Assembly: GCA_007694905.1 (NCBI GenBank)
Contig: REEU01000152.1
Span: 42,907-106,906, forward strand
Source of the DNA: Gammaproteobacteria bacterium
GTDB lineage: Bacteria > Pseudomonadota > Gammaproteobacteria > Pseudomonadales > Azotimanducaceae
DNA length: 64,000 nucleotides
Direction of reading: 5' to 3'
Of the stretch, positions 26,214 through 34,935 are shown piece after piece. The first letter of the stretch is position 1. Each line of letters begins with the position of its first letter. The position numbers and the translations under genes are program-made. Under the pieces are notes generated by a model. It did not search any database. It saw only the letters and a list, made by a program, of their open reading frames with translations, and was not told the DNA's origin.

Positions 26214-27944
26214 TTGGAAGCGAGCAACACCCTGATTCTGCTTGGCGGCGTGCTGCTGTTCGTCAGCGTCCTCGCCAGCCTGGTGTCGGCGCGACTCGGA
26301 TTGCCGCTGCTGCTGGTGTTCCTCGGTGTGGGCATGCTGGCCGGCGAGGATGGACCGGGCGGCATCGTCTTCAACAATCTCGACGTCGCCATGCTGGTGG
26401 GACATCTTTCGCTGGCGGTGATCCTGCTCGATGGCGGCCTGCGCACCCAGATGAAGACGTTCCGGGTGGCGTTGCGTCCAGCGCTGTCACTGGCAACCGT
26501 CGGCGTCATCCTCACGGCAGGTGCGGTGGGCCTGTTCTCCTGGTGGCTCCTGGACCTCGACTGGAGGGTGGCATTACTGCTCGGCGCCATCGTCGGGTCC
26601 ACGGACGCAGCGGCAGTATTTGCGTTGTTGCGCCGCTCTGTCGCGCGGCTCAACGAGCGGGTGGAAGCCACGCTCGAGATCGAATCGGGTTCCAATGACC
26701 CGATGGCCATCTTCCTGGTCATCGTCATGGTGGAGTGGCTGCGACTGGGCGAGGGTCCCGGCGTCGGAGCGCTGGGGCTGACGCTGCTGCTGCAACTGGG
26801 CCTCGGCGTGCTGGGCGGCATCCTCGGCGGTCGCCTCATGGCCACGCTGCTGGCCCGGGTGCGACTGGTGGAAGGCCTGTATGCCCTGCTGGTCGTCTCC
26901 GGCGGCCTGGCCCTGTTTGCCGGCATCAACCTGCTGGGAGGCAGCGGCTTCCTGGGCATCTATCTGGCTGGACTCGTGGTCGGCAATCGGCGCAGCGAAG
27001 CCACGGAGCACGTGCTGCGGGTCATGGACGGGCTGGCCTGGCTGTCCCAGGCCGGCATGTTCCTCGTGCTCGGCCTGCTGGTGAAGCCGTCCCAGATGAT
27101 CATGGATGCCCCGCAGGCTGCGCTCATCGCTTTGTTCCTGATCCTGGTCGCGCGGCCTGTTGCAGTTGCAATCGGACTGCTTCCGTTCCGTTTCCCGCCC
27201 CGGGAGGTGGGCTTCATTGCCTGGGTCGGACTGCGCGGGGCGGTCCCCATCGTGCTGTCCGTGTTTCCGATGATGGCGGGACTGCCGCAGGCGGAACTGC
27301 TGTTCAATGTCACCTTTGCTGTGGTGCTGGTGTCGCTCATGATTCAGGGCACCACCGTGCCTTTGGCGGCGCGCCTGTTCCGGGTGGAGGTGCCGGCACT
27401 CGGCGAGCCCATTGATCGTCAGGTGCTCGATCTGCCGGCGCGGCAGCCCTACGAACTGGTTCAGTTCCAGGTGCAGCCTGAAACCTTTGCGATCGGGCGT
27501 ACCTTCGATGAGGTGGTGGATGCCTCGTTTCCAGAGCACAGTGCCTGTGTGGGATTGATTCGTGACCGTGAATTGATCGATCCGGGTCCGGACGCGCGAT
27601 TCCAGGCTCACGATCTTGCGTTGCTGCTGCTGCCGCTTGACAGCTACGAGCAGGTGGCCGCCTGTTTCGCCCGGTTGCCGGCAGAGGGACCGCTGGCGGC
27701 CAAAGCGTTCTTTGGCGAGTTCGAGCTCGCAGCGAATGCGCCCGCGGATGACGTCGCCGCACTGTACGGCCTCGAGCTGCGCCCGCAGGAGCGCGGACGC
27801 ACGCTCGAGGAGCTCATTGGTGCCCGGCTTGGGGCCCGAGTGGTGGTGGGCGATCGTGTCAGCCTCGGCGCCAGTCGCCTGACCGTGCGGGAAGTCGTGG
27901 ACGGGCGCCCGGTCCGGGTCGGCGTCAAGCTGGCGGAGGGGTGA
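26214..27944 (+). CDS. nhaP2: K+/H+ antiporter, CvrA/NhaP2 type
   Basis: 576 residues if the TTG at 26214 is used, which has GAGGGGGATGA directly upstream and reproduces the usual length (about 578) and N-terminus; an ATG at 26154 without a visible ribosome-binding site would add 20 residues. Twelve or so membrane segments include the exchanger motifs FLGVGMLAGEDGPGG, GAIVGSTDAAAVFAL and the ion-site ESGSNDPMA. The C-terminal cytoplasmic part carries a TrkA-C/RCK-like regulatory domain. It swaps cytoplasmic K+ for H+ and helps osmotic and pH balance. Coupled to the lipase gene downstream. Confidence 0.92.
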   Translation: MEASNTLILLGGVLLFVSVLASLVSARLGLPLLLVFLGVGMLAGEDGPGGIVFNNLDVAMLVGHLSLAVILLDGGLRTQMKTFRVALRPALSLATVGVILTAGAVGLFSWWLLDLDWRVALLLGAIVGSTDAAAVFALLRRSVARLNERVEATLEIESGSNDPMAIFLVIVMVEWLRLGEGPGVGALGLTLLLQLGLGVLGGILGGRLMATLLARVRLVEGLYALLVVSGGLALFAGINLLGGSGFLGIYLAGLVVGNRRSEATEHVLRVMDGLAWLSQAGMFLVLGLLVKPSQMIMDAPQAALIALFLILVARPVAVAIGLLPFRFPPREVGFIAWVGLRGAVPIVLSVFPMMAGLPQAELLFNVTFAVVLVSLMIQGTTVPLAARLFRVEVPALGEPIDRQVLDLPARQPYELVQFQVQPETFAIGRTFDEVVDASFPEHSACVGLIRDRELIDPGPDARFQAHDLALLLLPLDSYEQVAACFARLPAEGPLAAKAFFGEFELAANAPADDVAALYGLELRPQERGRTLEELIGARLGARVVVGDRVSLGASRLTVREVVDGRPVRVGVKLAEG

Positions 27945-28969
27945 TGCATCGAGCGCTGACCCTGTGTCTGATTCTGTTGCTCGCAGCCTGTCGCAGTGGA
28001 GCCATGCCCATAGGACCCGCTACCGAAACGGGCAGACTCGAAGCGGACGCCTTCGTGGCGGCGGACGGTACTCGGCTGCGCCTGCACAGCTGGGAGCCGG
28101 ATGGATCGCCGCAGGCAGTAGTCCTGGCACTGCATGGGTTCAATGACCATGGCGGCGCATTCGCGGCGATCAGCGATGTGCTCACCTCTGCCGGTGTGCG
28201 CATTTACGCCTACGACCAGCGCGGCTTTGGCACGTCGGAGCATGCAGGCCTGTGGCCGGGAAAGGATGTACTGGCCAGTGATGCGCGCTTGGTCCTCGGG
28301 CTCCTGAAGGCGCGGTATCCGGATGTCCCGCTGCATCTGCTCGGCAAGAGCATGGGTGGCGCGGTGGCGATGCTGGTGCTTGCGGCTGACGATGCGCCGC
28401 AGCTCGCCAGCACCGTCCTCCTGGCACCGGCGGTGCTGGGACAGGCCGTGATGCCCGGCCACCAGCGACTCGCCCTGTGGCTGGCCGAACGGCTGGTGCC
28501 GGGACTGCCGCTGTCGGTGGAGCTCGGTCAGGCGCTGGGTTACGAACCGTCGGATCAGCCTGAGGTCATGGCCGCGCTGCGCGATGATCCTCTGGTTCTG
28601 GACCATCCGCGGGTCGAAGCCGTGGCGGGGCTGGCGGATCTCATGGACCGGGCGTTCACGCTGGCGCCGAAGGTCCAGGGTGAGGTGCTGATGCTGTACG
28701 GCAGCCAGGACGACCTGGTGCCGAAGTCGGCGATCTGCAAGTTGCTCGAGGGTCTGGTCGGAGACCGTGCAGCCGGGTCCTGGCACCTGCGCGTCTACCC
28801 GGACGGTTACCACATGTTGACCCGCTACAGTGCTGCAGCGAAAACCCGGCAGGACATGCTCGCCTGGTTGTTCGCCACCGCTTCGGATGAGGCGTCCGCA
28901 TGGCTGACACCGGAGCGGGGTCTGGCGGAGCTTGAGTGCAAGGCCGACGTCAGGCCGTCACCACGCTGA
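27944..28969 (+). CDS. Alpha/beta hydrolase lipoprotein (monoacylglycerol lipase-like)
   Basis: 341 residues. The ATG at 27944 overlaps the antiporter stop. Lipoprotein signal MHRALTLCLILLLAAC is followed by a lysophospholipase fold: ALHGFNDHGGAFA oxyanion strand, LLGKSMGGAVA nucleophile elbow (Ser about 139), the Asp in YGSQDDLVP and His in PDGYHMLTR. It should hydrolyse monoacylglycerols or lysophospholipids at the outer envelope. Its last 20 bases overlap the convergent DUF3667 gene. Confidence 0.87.
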   Translation: MHRALTLCLILLLAACRSGAMPIGPATETGRLEADAFVAADGTRLRLHSWEPDGSPQAVVLALHGFNDHGGAFAAISDVLTSAGVRIYAYDQRGFGTSEHAGLWPGKDVLASDARLVLGLLKARYPDVPLHLLGKSMGGAVAMLVLAADDAPQLASTVLLAPAVLGQAVMPGHQRLALWLAERLVPGLPLSVELGQALGYEPSDQPEVMAALRDDPLVLDHPRVEAVAGLADLMDRAFTLAPKVQGEVLMLYGSQDDLVPKSAICKLLEGLVGDRAAGSWHLRVYPDGYHMLTRYSAAAKTRQDMLAWLFATASDEASAWLTPERGLAELECKADVRPSPR

Positions 28970-30083
28970 CGATCACCGCGATGACCGTGGCGATGGCGAG
29001 CACGACGGTGTAGCAGAGCCCGATCAGGAAGAACTTCAACAACGTGAAGCCCCAGCCCTGCTGGTACACGTTCCGCTGCATGAGGTAGAGGTGGATCGGG
29101 ATCCACCACCAGGCGGCCGCTGCCAGCCAGCCCAGACCCACGTCGAGCAGCCAGATGCCTCCGGAAGCCAGCGCGTGCAGACCGTTGAGGGCGAATCCCA
29201 TGAGGACGGCGAGTCCGAGAAAGCTGTGGGCATGGAGCGCAACCACCAAGTGCTCCATGTAGAGGCGCCCGTGGAACAGGTAGAAGGTCTTCAGCAGCAG
29301 CGCAAACACGGGCATCAGCACGAACAGCACCGGCGGCAGCAGGCCGAAGAAGCGACGGATCAGCCTTTCCGGTTCCTCCTCCAGCCGATTGATGTTGCGC
29401 ACGCCCCGCTCGATCCAGTTCTCTAGTTGCGTCCTCGCCGCATCCGGTAACCAGTCCGGGAGGTCCAGATCACCATCGCCGACGGTGACGAAGTCATCCG
29501 ATGACACGCGGAAGCTGGTCCCACCTGGAGCAGGTGGCGGCTCCCGCCCCTCTGCCAAGGCCTCATCCCGCGCCTCGAGCCAGGCGCGCCGCTGTTCGGC
29601 CGTCCGTTCCAGCGCACGTTCTGCAGTGCGGATGCCGCCTAGGCCATAGGCTCTCTGCGGGTCGGCTTCCATTTCCGCCCGGGTCTCGGCGAGGTCCGCC
29701 TGCATCCGGGCAAGCTGCTCATCGAGTTCCTCGATGCTCTCCGCGCGCTGCAGGGGATTCACGTTGTCGAGCCCGAAGGGCGTATCACCCAGGTTCCACT
29801 GCAGGACCAGGAAGGTCAACACCGTGAGCACGAAAAACAGCCGGAACGGCAGCACGTGGCGCATACGGCGGCCGGCCAGGTAATCGCGCGTAATCCTGCC
29901 TGGAAAGAGGTAGAGGGGCACCAGCGTGCGCCAGATCCGCGAGTCGTACTCGAACACCGTGTCGAGAAAGTCGTAGGCGATGTTTTTCAGCGGCCGAACC
30001 AAGCCTTTTACCGGTTGGCCGCAGGCGTGGCAGTGGGAACCCTGCAGCGGAGTTCCGCAGTTCAGGCAGGATGCCGTCTCCAA
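28950..30083 (-). CDS. DUF3667 zinc-ribbon membrane protein
   Basis: 377 residues. An N-terminal zinc ribbon (CLNCGTPLQGSHCHACGQ) is followed by the DUF3667 segment YDSRIWRTLVPLYLFPGRITRDYL and FRLFFVLTVLTFLVLQW, a long soluble region with a coiled-coil (about 105-180), and four membrane segments near the C-terminus (for example LLPPVLFVLMPVFALLLKTF). The family is widespread but has no established function. The base composition is normal for the window. Confidence 0.85.
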   Translation of the reverse strand: METASCLNCGTPLQGSHCHACGQPVKGLVRPLKNIAYDFLDTVFEYDSRIWRTLVPLYLFPGRITRDYLAGRRMRHVLPFRLFFVLTVLTFLVLQWNLGDTPFGLDNVNPLQRAESIEELDEQLARMQADLAETRAEMEADPQRAYGLGGIRTAERALERTAEQRRAWLEARDEALAEGREPPPAPGGTSFRVSSDDFVTVGDGDLDLPDWLPDAARTQLENWIERGVRNINRLEEEPERLIRRFFGLLPPVLFVLMPVFALLLKTFYLFHGRLYMEHLVVALHAHSFLGLAVLMGFALNGLHALASGGIWLLDVGLGWLAAAAWWWIPIHLYLMQRNVYQQGWGFTLLKFFLIGLCYTVVLAIATVIAVIVSVVTA

Positions 30084-30448
30084 TGCCCCGTTCCCCAGGC
30101 GACCCCTATGTGCCCACGCAGTCTACCCAGACCAACCTTATCCCGACAGTCGTGGATGCCGTGATGGCCGGCCTGAGACCGAGCCGTTGCAGTGCTTGTC
30201 CAGGCTTTCTTCACGTACTCGTCTGGCGCCAGAGTGGGCTCGTTGGGACGATGAGGACGATGAGCAGTGCCATGATGGGGCCGGAAACGAGGACCACCGC
30301 CCCTGCGGGCCGGAAAAAGCTGATTTCGCGCCCATGATGAAGCCGGGAGCCAGAACGTGGCGAGGCAGGCCTGCAAGGCCCGACGCGGCGTTGGCGCTGA
30401 TGACAGACCTGCCGAGGCGTCAATGGGCGCCTTCCGTGACCAAGCAAA
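30084..30448. other. 365-bp intergenic stretch without recognisable gene
   Basis: No ORF in either strand has a family signature. On the minus strand 30211 to about 30320 encodes a hydrophobic run (VLVSGPIMALLIVLIVP) with normal third-position GC but no start codon of its own, so it may be a decayed gene for a membrane peptide. No strong terminator or repeat was seen. Confidence 0.4.
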
Positions 30449-30937
30449 TCACTCGGGTTCGAGCACGTCCCGCAGCCGTTCGAGCCGCTCATCCCGTGTC
30501 CCTGATGCTTCGGCCTGTTCCAGCGCCTGTTGCGCGTTTGCGCCCTGTGCGACGCGGTGCAACGCCCACACCTCGCCGGCACGATTGCCGCTTGCGCAGT
30601 GCAGCAGTACACCTTCGCCGGAAGCCAGCGACGCCTCCAGTTCGCTGCCGACGCGGGTGATGAGTTCCCCTTCGGCGAGTTCGCGACCCAGGGGTAGATT
30701 CAGATAGCGCAGGCCGCGCTCCTGCGCGGCGCGCTCCGTGTCCTCGATGCCCTCAGGTGTCGTTCGCAAATCGATGACGAGACCCACTCCAGCTTCCGCC
30801 ATGGCATCGAGATCCGCCTCGCTCGGGGGGCCGCCGAGCCAGACGTCGTCCTTGGGTTGGCTGAACTCGCCCGCGCTGACCGGCAGCGCCCAGGCGAGCG
30901 CGAGGGCGATGGTCAGGAATGCGATGCTTCGCTTCAT
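30449..30937 (-). CDS. Periplasmic phosphatase-like protein (DUF442/BLH type)
   Basis: 162 residues from ATG 30937, with GGAGA upstream. A Sec signal peptide (MKRSIAFLTIALALAWALPVSA) precedes a dual-specificity-phosphatase fold with the P-loop HCASGNRAGEVW, which carries the Cys-x5-Arg nucleophile motif, and the general-acid region LVIDLRTTPEG. The fold matches the beta-lactamase-hydrolase-like DUF442 family. It is the last of four overlapping genes and starts inside the stop codon of the DUF885 gene (ATGA). A periplasmic phosphoester substrate is likely but unknown. Confidence 0.82.
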   Translation of the reverse strand: MKRSIAFLTIALALAWALPVSAGEFSQPKDDVWLGGPPSEADLDAMAEAGVGLVIDLRTTPEGIEDTERAAQERGLRYLNLPLGRELAEGELITRVGSELEASLASGEGVLLHCASGNRAGEVWALHRVAQGANAQQALEQAEASGTRDERLERLRDVLEPE

Positions 30938-32751
30938 GTCGCTGTCTCCGTTTGCGATGCGATCCAACGTTCCACTGCGGCCTCGAGCAGGTCGAGCGGC
31001 AGCGGGCCGTTGCGCAGGATCAGGTTGTGGTAGGCGCGAATGTCGAAGTCTTCGCCCAGCCTTTTATCGGCTTCACGGCGCAGGGCCTCGAAGCGAAGCT
31101 GGCCCACCTTGTAGGCCAGGGCCTGCCTGGGGATGGCCATGTAGCGCTCGGCTTCAGATACCGCCCGCGCGCGCCCGACGCTGGAATTGTCGAACATGTA
31201 TTCTAGGACATCGTCACGGCTCCAACCATGCAGATGCAAGCCGGTGTCCACCACCAGGCGGATTGCCCGCCAGAGTTCGGCATTGAGCATGCCGAAGTAC
31301 TGGTAGGGATCCTGATACAGGCCCAACTCCCGGCCAAGGGATTCTGCATACAGCGCCCAGCCCTCGATGAAGGCGGTGTTGCCGCCGAAACGGCGGAAGC
31401 GTGGCAGCTCAGGTTGCTCCTGCTGCAGGGCGATCTGGTAGTGGTGACCGGGGACCGCCTCGTGCAGGAACAGCGATTCCACCGCCCAAAGCGGCCGCGC
31501 AGAGAGGTCATAGGTGTTGACAAAAAAGATGCCTGGACGACTGCCGTCTGCTGCGGGGCGCATGTAGGATGCGCCCGCTGCTGAACGCTCGCGGTAGGGC
31601 TCCACGGGTCGGATCTCGTATCTCGCGATCGGCGTCAGATCGAACAGCGCATCGAGTCCATCCTCCACCCGCTCCCGCAGGGCCTCGTAGGCGGCGAGCA
31701 GTTCCTCCGGGTCATCCACGTAGAAGCGCGGATCCGTCGCGGTGAACTCGAAGAAGTCGTTCAGATCGCCTTCGAATTCCACCTCATGCATCACGCCGCG
31801 GATGGCATCGTGGATGCGCTCCACTTCGGCAAGGCCGATGTCGTGGATTTCCGCTGGCGACAGATCCGTGGTCGTGGTGCCACGCACCAGCCATGCATAC
31901 CAGGCATCACCATCCGGCAGCGCGTGCATGCCGTGGGTCGAGCGTGCAGCAGTGATGTACTCGTCGGCGATGAAGTCGTGGAGGCGCTCGTAGGCGGGCA
32001 GCAGCACATCTGCGATAGCGGTCTGGTAGCGCTCCCTCAGGGCGTTCGCGGCTTCCTGATCGAGGTCCTCGGGAAGGCTGTCCAGGGGGCGCACGAACAG
32101 ACTGTCCTCCACCGGCACGATGTGGGCTGCGAGCTGGTCCGTGACCCGTTCCATCAGGATCGCGGGCTGGGCGATGTCGTTCTCGATCCCGCTACGCATG
32201 TTGCGGATGGCCTGCTCGACCCAGCGGGAGAAATCGCTCATGCGGCCGATGAAATCGTCGTAGTCCGATTCGGTCTCGAATGGCTGTGCACCCTGACCGG
32301 AACCGAGCTGAGCCATGGTGTTGCCCATGTTCCGGAACTGGTTGACGGGCATCAGGTGCTCGGGGAAGTCGAATCCTTCAATGGTGTGCCGCCGCTCGCG
32401 CAGAAAGATCTCGCGACTCAGGCGATCGTCCGGATGCAGAGCGGTGGCATCGATGGCAGCGACTTTCTCGAGGAAATCCTGCTCGATGGCAAGGCTCTCC
32501 GCCAGGTAGTCCGGTGCAATGGTGATGGCGAGCCGGTCATTGAAACGATGGTCACCGATGAACGTGGCCCGCAGCGGATTGCGTTCGATCTGCAGGTCGA
32601 AGTAGGCCTCGAGGATGTCGTGCAGTTCGATCCCGGCCGCGGCGGGATCGGCGGCCGGAAATGCTGGAGGTGGAGCTTCGGCATTTGGTCCGCAGGCGCT
32701 CAGCAGCAGGACGAATGTCAGGGGCAGCAGCAGTTGTACTCGAAACGTCAT
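30934..32751 (-). CDS. DUF885 family lipoprotein, putative metallopeptidase-like
   Basis: 605 residues from ATG 32751. The lipoprotein signal is MTFRVQLLLPLTFVLLLSAC. DUF885 proteins are large helical proteins related to M32/M2-like metallopeptidases; here the conserved metal-site motif is ESLFLHEAVPGHHYQIAL (about residue 420) with a downstream EGWALYAESLGRELGLY that supplies the third ligand. Likely an outer-envelope peptidase or carboxypeptidase. Overlaps its neighbours by 4 bases on both sides. Confidence 0.88.
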   Translation of the reverse strand: MTFRVQLLLPLTFVLLLSACGPNAEAPPPAFPAADPAAAGIELHDILEAYFDLQIERNPLRATFIGDHRFNDRLAITIAPDYLAESLAIEQDFLEKVAAIDATALHPDDRLSREIFLRERRHTIEGFDFPEHLMPVNQFRNMGNTMAQLGSGQGAQPFETESDYDDFIGRMSDFSRWVEQAIRNMRSGIENDIAQPAILMERVTDQLAAHIVPVEDSLFVRPLDSLPEDLDQEAANALRERYQTAIADVLLPAYERLHDFIADEYITAARSTHGMHALPDGDAWYAWLVRGTTTTDLSPAEIHDIGLAEVERIHDAIRGVMHEVEFEGDLNDFFEFTATDPRFYVDDPEELLAAYEALRERVEDGLDALFDLTPIARYEIRPVEPYRERSAAGASYMRPAADGSRPGIFFVNTYDLSARPLWAVESLFLHEAVPGHHYQIALQQEQPELPRFRRFGGNTAFIEGWALYAESLGRELGLYQDPYQYFGMLNAELWRAIRLVVDTGLHLHGWSRDDVLEYMFDNSSVGRARAVSEAERYMAIPRQALAYKVGQLRFEALRREADKRLGEDFDIRAYHNLILRNGPLPLDLLEAAVERWIASQTETAT

Positions 32752-33848
32752 GGCATGGGGCTGTGTCGCTCTCGGGGCTGCATATGATACGCGGGAATGA
32801 ACGTGTGCTCGATCTCGGCCTCGAGTACCCGGCGCCGGGTCTGGCTGGCTCGCGCATACTGCGCCTGGAGTTCTTCCCGCAGCGATTCCCGGCCGGCGGT
32901 CAGGGCCGCATGCAGGGCGGCCTCGAAATCGTCCCTGTTGCGCGTCTCGTCGATGCGCAGCAGGAGCCAGTCGGTTCCGACCCAAGCTGCGGTTCCAGCC
33001 AGCAATGCGCAGCCGATCGCGGCGGGACCCGCAGGGGCGCAGCTGAGAGCGCCGCCAGCCGCAGCCGTGCCGGCACGGCTCGCTGTTCGCGATGCAGTCC
33101 GGGTGGCCGCTGCCCGTCCTGTGGCCGCGGCGCGCCGGCTGGCCGCGCGCCAGATCATGGGGCCGGCAGCGACGCCTGCACCCACGGATCCGCTGGCAGA
33201 CAGACGCGCAATGAACTCGGGGTTGTCATAGCCGGTGAGGCGTGCAGTGAGCGGGTTGAGGTTCAGGCTGCGAGGCTGGTCTCCAGGGACAGTGATCGCG
33301 TGCTGCTCGAGTTCCCGGGTAAGTTGTGCCACCCACGCTTCGCGCGTGGCGCGGCTTTCTGTTGCAAAGATGCCGTCCACGCGTTGCCGCACGTCATCGA
33401 GGTGCTCCGTGAGCAGCCGATCGCCGAACAGCAGTCGTTCAGTCCGTTCGGCGAGGTGGTCCGGCTCCAGGACGCCGCCACGAATCAGCAGGGGCAGTAG
33501 CAGGCGAGTGTACTCACCTGCCATGGAGTAGTACCAGTCCGCCAATTCCGGAACCCGCGCGTGGGCCACGGTGAACAGGGCATCGAGGTCTTCGTCGAGG
33601 CGACTGCCCGCAGTGGCGAGCATGTTGGTTTCACCACTCTCGAAATGCTCAAGCGTCCAGCGCTCGAGCCACGGCAGACGCTCCCGCGGCAGGCGGTAAT
33701 TGCTCTCACCAAGGCGCAGTTCCACAGCAGCGGGGACGCGCTCCGACTGCAGCACGACCGGCTGCCAGGCCAGGGCCAGCAGCACTGCGAAACCCGCTGC
33801 CAGGAGCGCGAGTTGCAGGGCCAAGGGAAGGTGATTAAAACGTGGCAT
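32748..33848 (-). CDS. Hypothetical membrane protein with Ala/Arg/Thr repeat
   Basis: 366 residues from ATG 33848. Membrane segment LALQLALLAAGFAVLLALAW, a soluble domain (about 40-225) with WLERWTLEHFESGETN and ELADWYYSMAGEYTRLL, then a low-complexity Ala/Arg/Thr/Ser stretch (about 225-255), a second hydrophobic segment (GPAAIGCALLAGTAAWVG) and a charged C-terminal helix (REELQAQYARASQTRRR). I do not recognise the family. It overlaps the upstream membrane gene by 14 bases and the DUF885 gene by 4, so all are co-translated. Confidence 0.75.
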   Translation of the reverse strand: MPRFNHLPLALQLALLAAGFAVLLALAWQPVVLQSERVPAAVELRLGESNYRLPRERLPWLERWTLEHFESGETNMLATAGSRLDEDLDALFTVAHARVPELADWYYSMAGEYTRLLLPLLIRGGVLEPDHLAERTERLLFGDRLLTEHLDDVRQRVDGIFATESRATREAWVAQLTRELEQHAITVPGDQPRSLNLNPLTARLTGYDNPEFIARLSASGSVGAGVAAGPMIWRAASRRAAATGRAAATRTASRTASRAGTAAAGGALSCAPAGPAAIGCALLAGTAAWVGTDWLLLRIDETRNRDDFEAALHAALTAGRESLREELQAQYARASQTRRRVLEAEIEHTFIPAYHMQPRERHSPMP

Positions 33849-34638
33849 GCGGCCGCTTCCAGAGCGTTGGCAGGAGCATAGTCCCGACGCAGCAATGCAG
33901 CCAGGCCCAGACAAAAAGCGCACTTTTTGCCACCACGAGCAGCCAGCCCAACCATTGCAGCAGCGGCCATTCCAGACGTGGCAGCGCGTGTTGCGCGAGC
34001 CACCAGCTGACGCCTTCAAACGCGGCGGCGATGCTGAGGACCTGCAGCAGCAGCGGGCTGGCCGCCTCTTCCCGGACCGCAAGATGCCAGGCTGCCTGCT
34101 CCAGCGTGGCTTGGGTGAAGTCCGGACCGGGGCGCCACATGGCCAGGCTTACAAGCGCGGCGCACAGCACGATGAAGGTCAGCGTCAGCGTGAAGCGCCA
34201 CGCTGATTCCGGCAGGTAATGTGCGGAAACGTGGCGCCTGAAGGTGCGGGTTGCGAGCGCCCGCAGGCCCACCAGCAGCAGCAGCGAAACGAGCAGCAAC
34301 ACGACTTCGACCGGGGCATGCAGGCGCAGGACACTCACGAACAGTACGGCTGCGAGCCCGCCGGCCAGCAGCAGGTGCGCCAGCAGCAACAGAGCACCGC
34401 CGCGCAGCCAGCGGCGCAGCGGACTGCCTTCGGCGACGTAAGCCTCGAGCCACGCCCGCCGTCTGACGCGCACCCGCATGAACGCCCCTGAGCCGATCAG
34501 CAGCGTCATGACTGACCAGACGATGATGACGCCGGAGTCGGGCAACAGGCGTCCGGAATGCTGCACTGCCACCAGGCCGAATCCCAACGGCAGTAACCAC
34601 AGCAGATCATCGAGAGCACGAGGCTGGCTGGGATGCAT
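33835..34638 (-). CDS. Hypothetical polytopic membrane protein
   Basis: 267 residues. About six membrane helices are evident, for example LLWLLPLGFGLVAVQ, IIVWSVMTLLIGSGAF, LLLLAHLLLAGGLAAVLFVSV, VEVVLLLVSLLLLVG, FTLTLTFIVLCAALVSLAM and LGWLLVVAKSALFVWAWLH. No catalytic or transporter motif was found. It is the first gene of the four-gene envelope operon, whose promoter must lie in the divergent space before RNase J. Confidence 0.75.
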   Translation of the reverse strand: MHPSQPRALDDLLWLLPLGFGLVAVQHSGRLLPDSGVIIVWSVMTLLIGSGAFMRVRVRRRAWLEAYVAEGSPLRRWLRGGALLLLAHLLLAGGLAAVLFVSVLRLHAPVEVVLLLVSLLLLVGLRALATRTFRRHVSAHYLPESAWRFTLTLTFIVLCAALVSLAMWRPGPDFTQATLEQAAWHLAVREEAASPLLLQVLSIAAAFEGVSWWLAQHALPRLEWPLLQWLGWLLVVAKSALFVWAWLHCCVGTMLLPTLWKRPHATF

Positions 34639-34935
34639 GATGCCTGTTTCGAGTTGCGCTGCGTATTCGTCATCGTAACACCCGTGCCCTCAGTCGCCTG
34701 GGATGCCGCGCACGGTGTCCGGCCCGGGTGAGATGGATGAGTGGATTCGCGGCGCGCTTCCTTGTTCGGGCGCGCGAAGTTAAGACAACTCAAGGCCGCA
34801 TTGTTTCCATCCCCTCTGGCCGGCGGATGTGCCAGCATGCAGCTGCCTTTACGGGCAGGTCATACGTGAGGCTCCGATGGCCGTGCGGCACAGTTCTGCG
34901 CGCCGCCTTGAGAGCTTCGCCAGCTGGAGTCCTGC
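34639..34935. other. Divergent intergenic region (297 bp)
   Basis: Separates the envelope operon from the RNase J gene and must hold both promoters. No clear sigma-70 pair, operator palindrome or small gene could be identified. GGAG lies 6 bases before the RNase J ATG. Confidence 0.4.
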
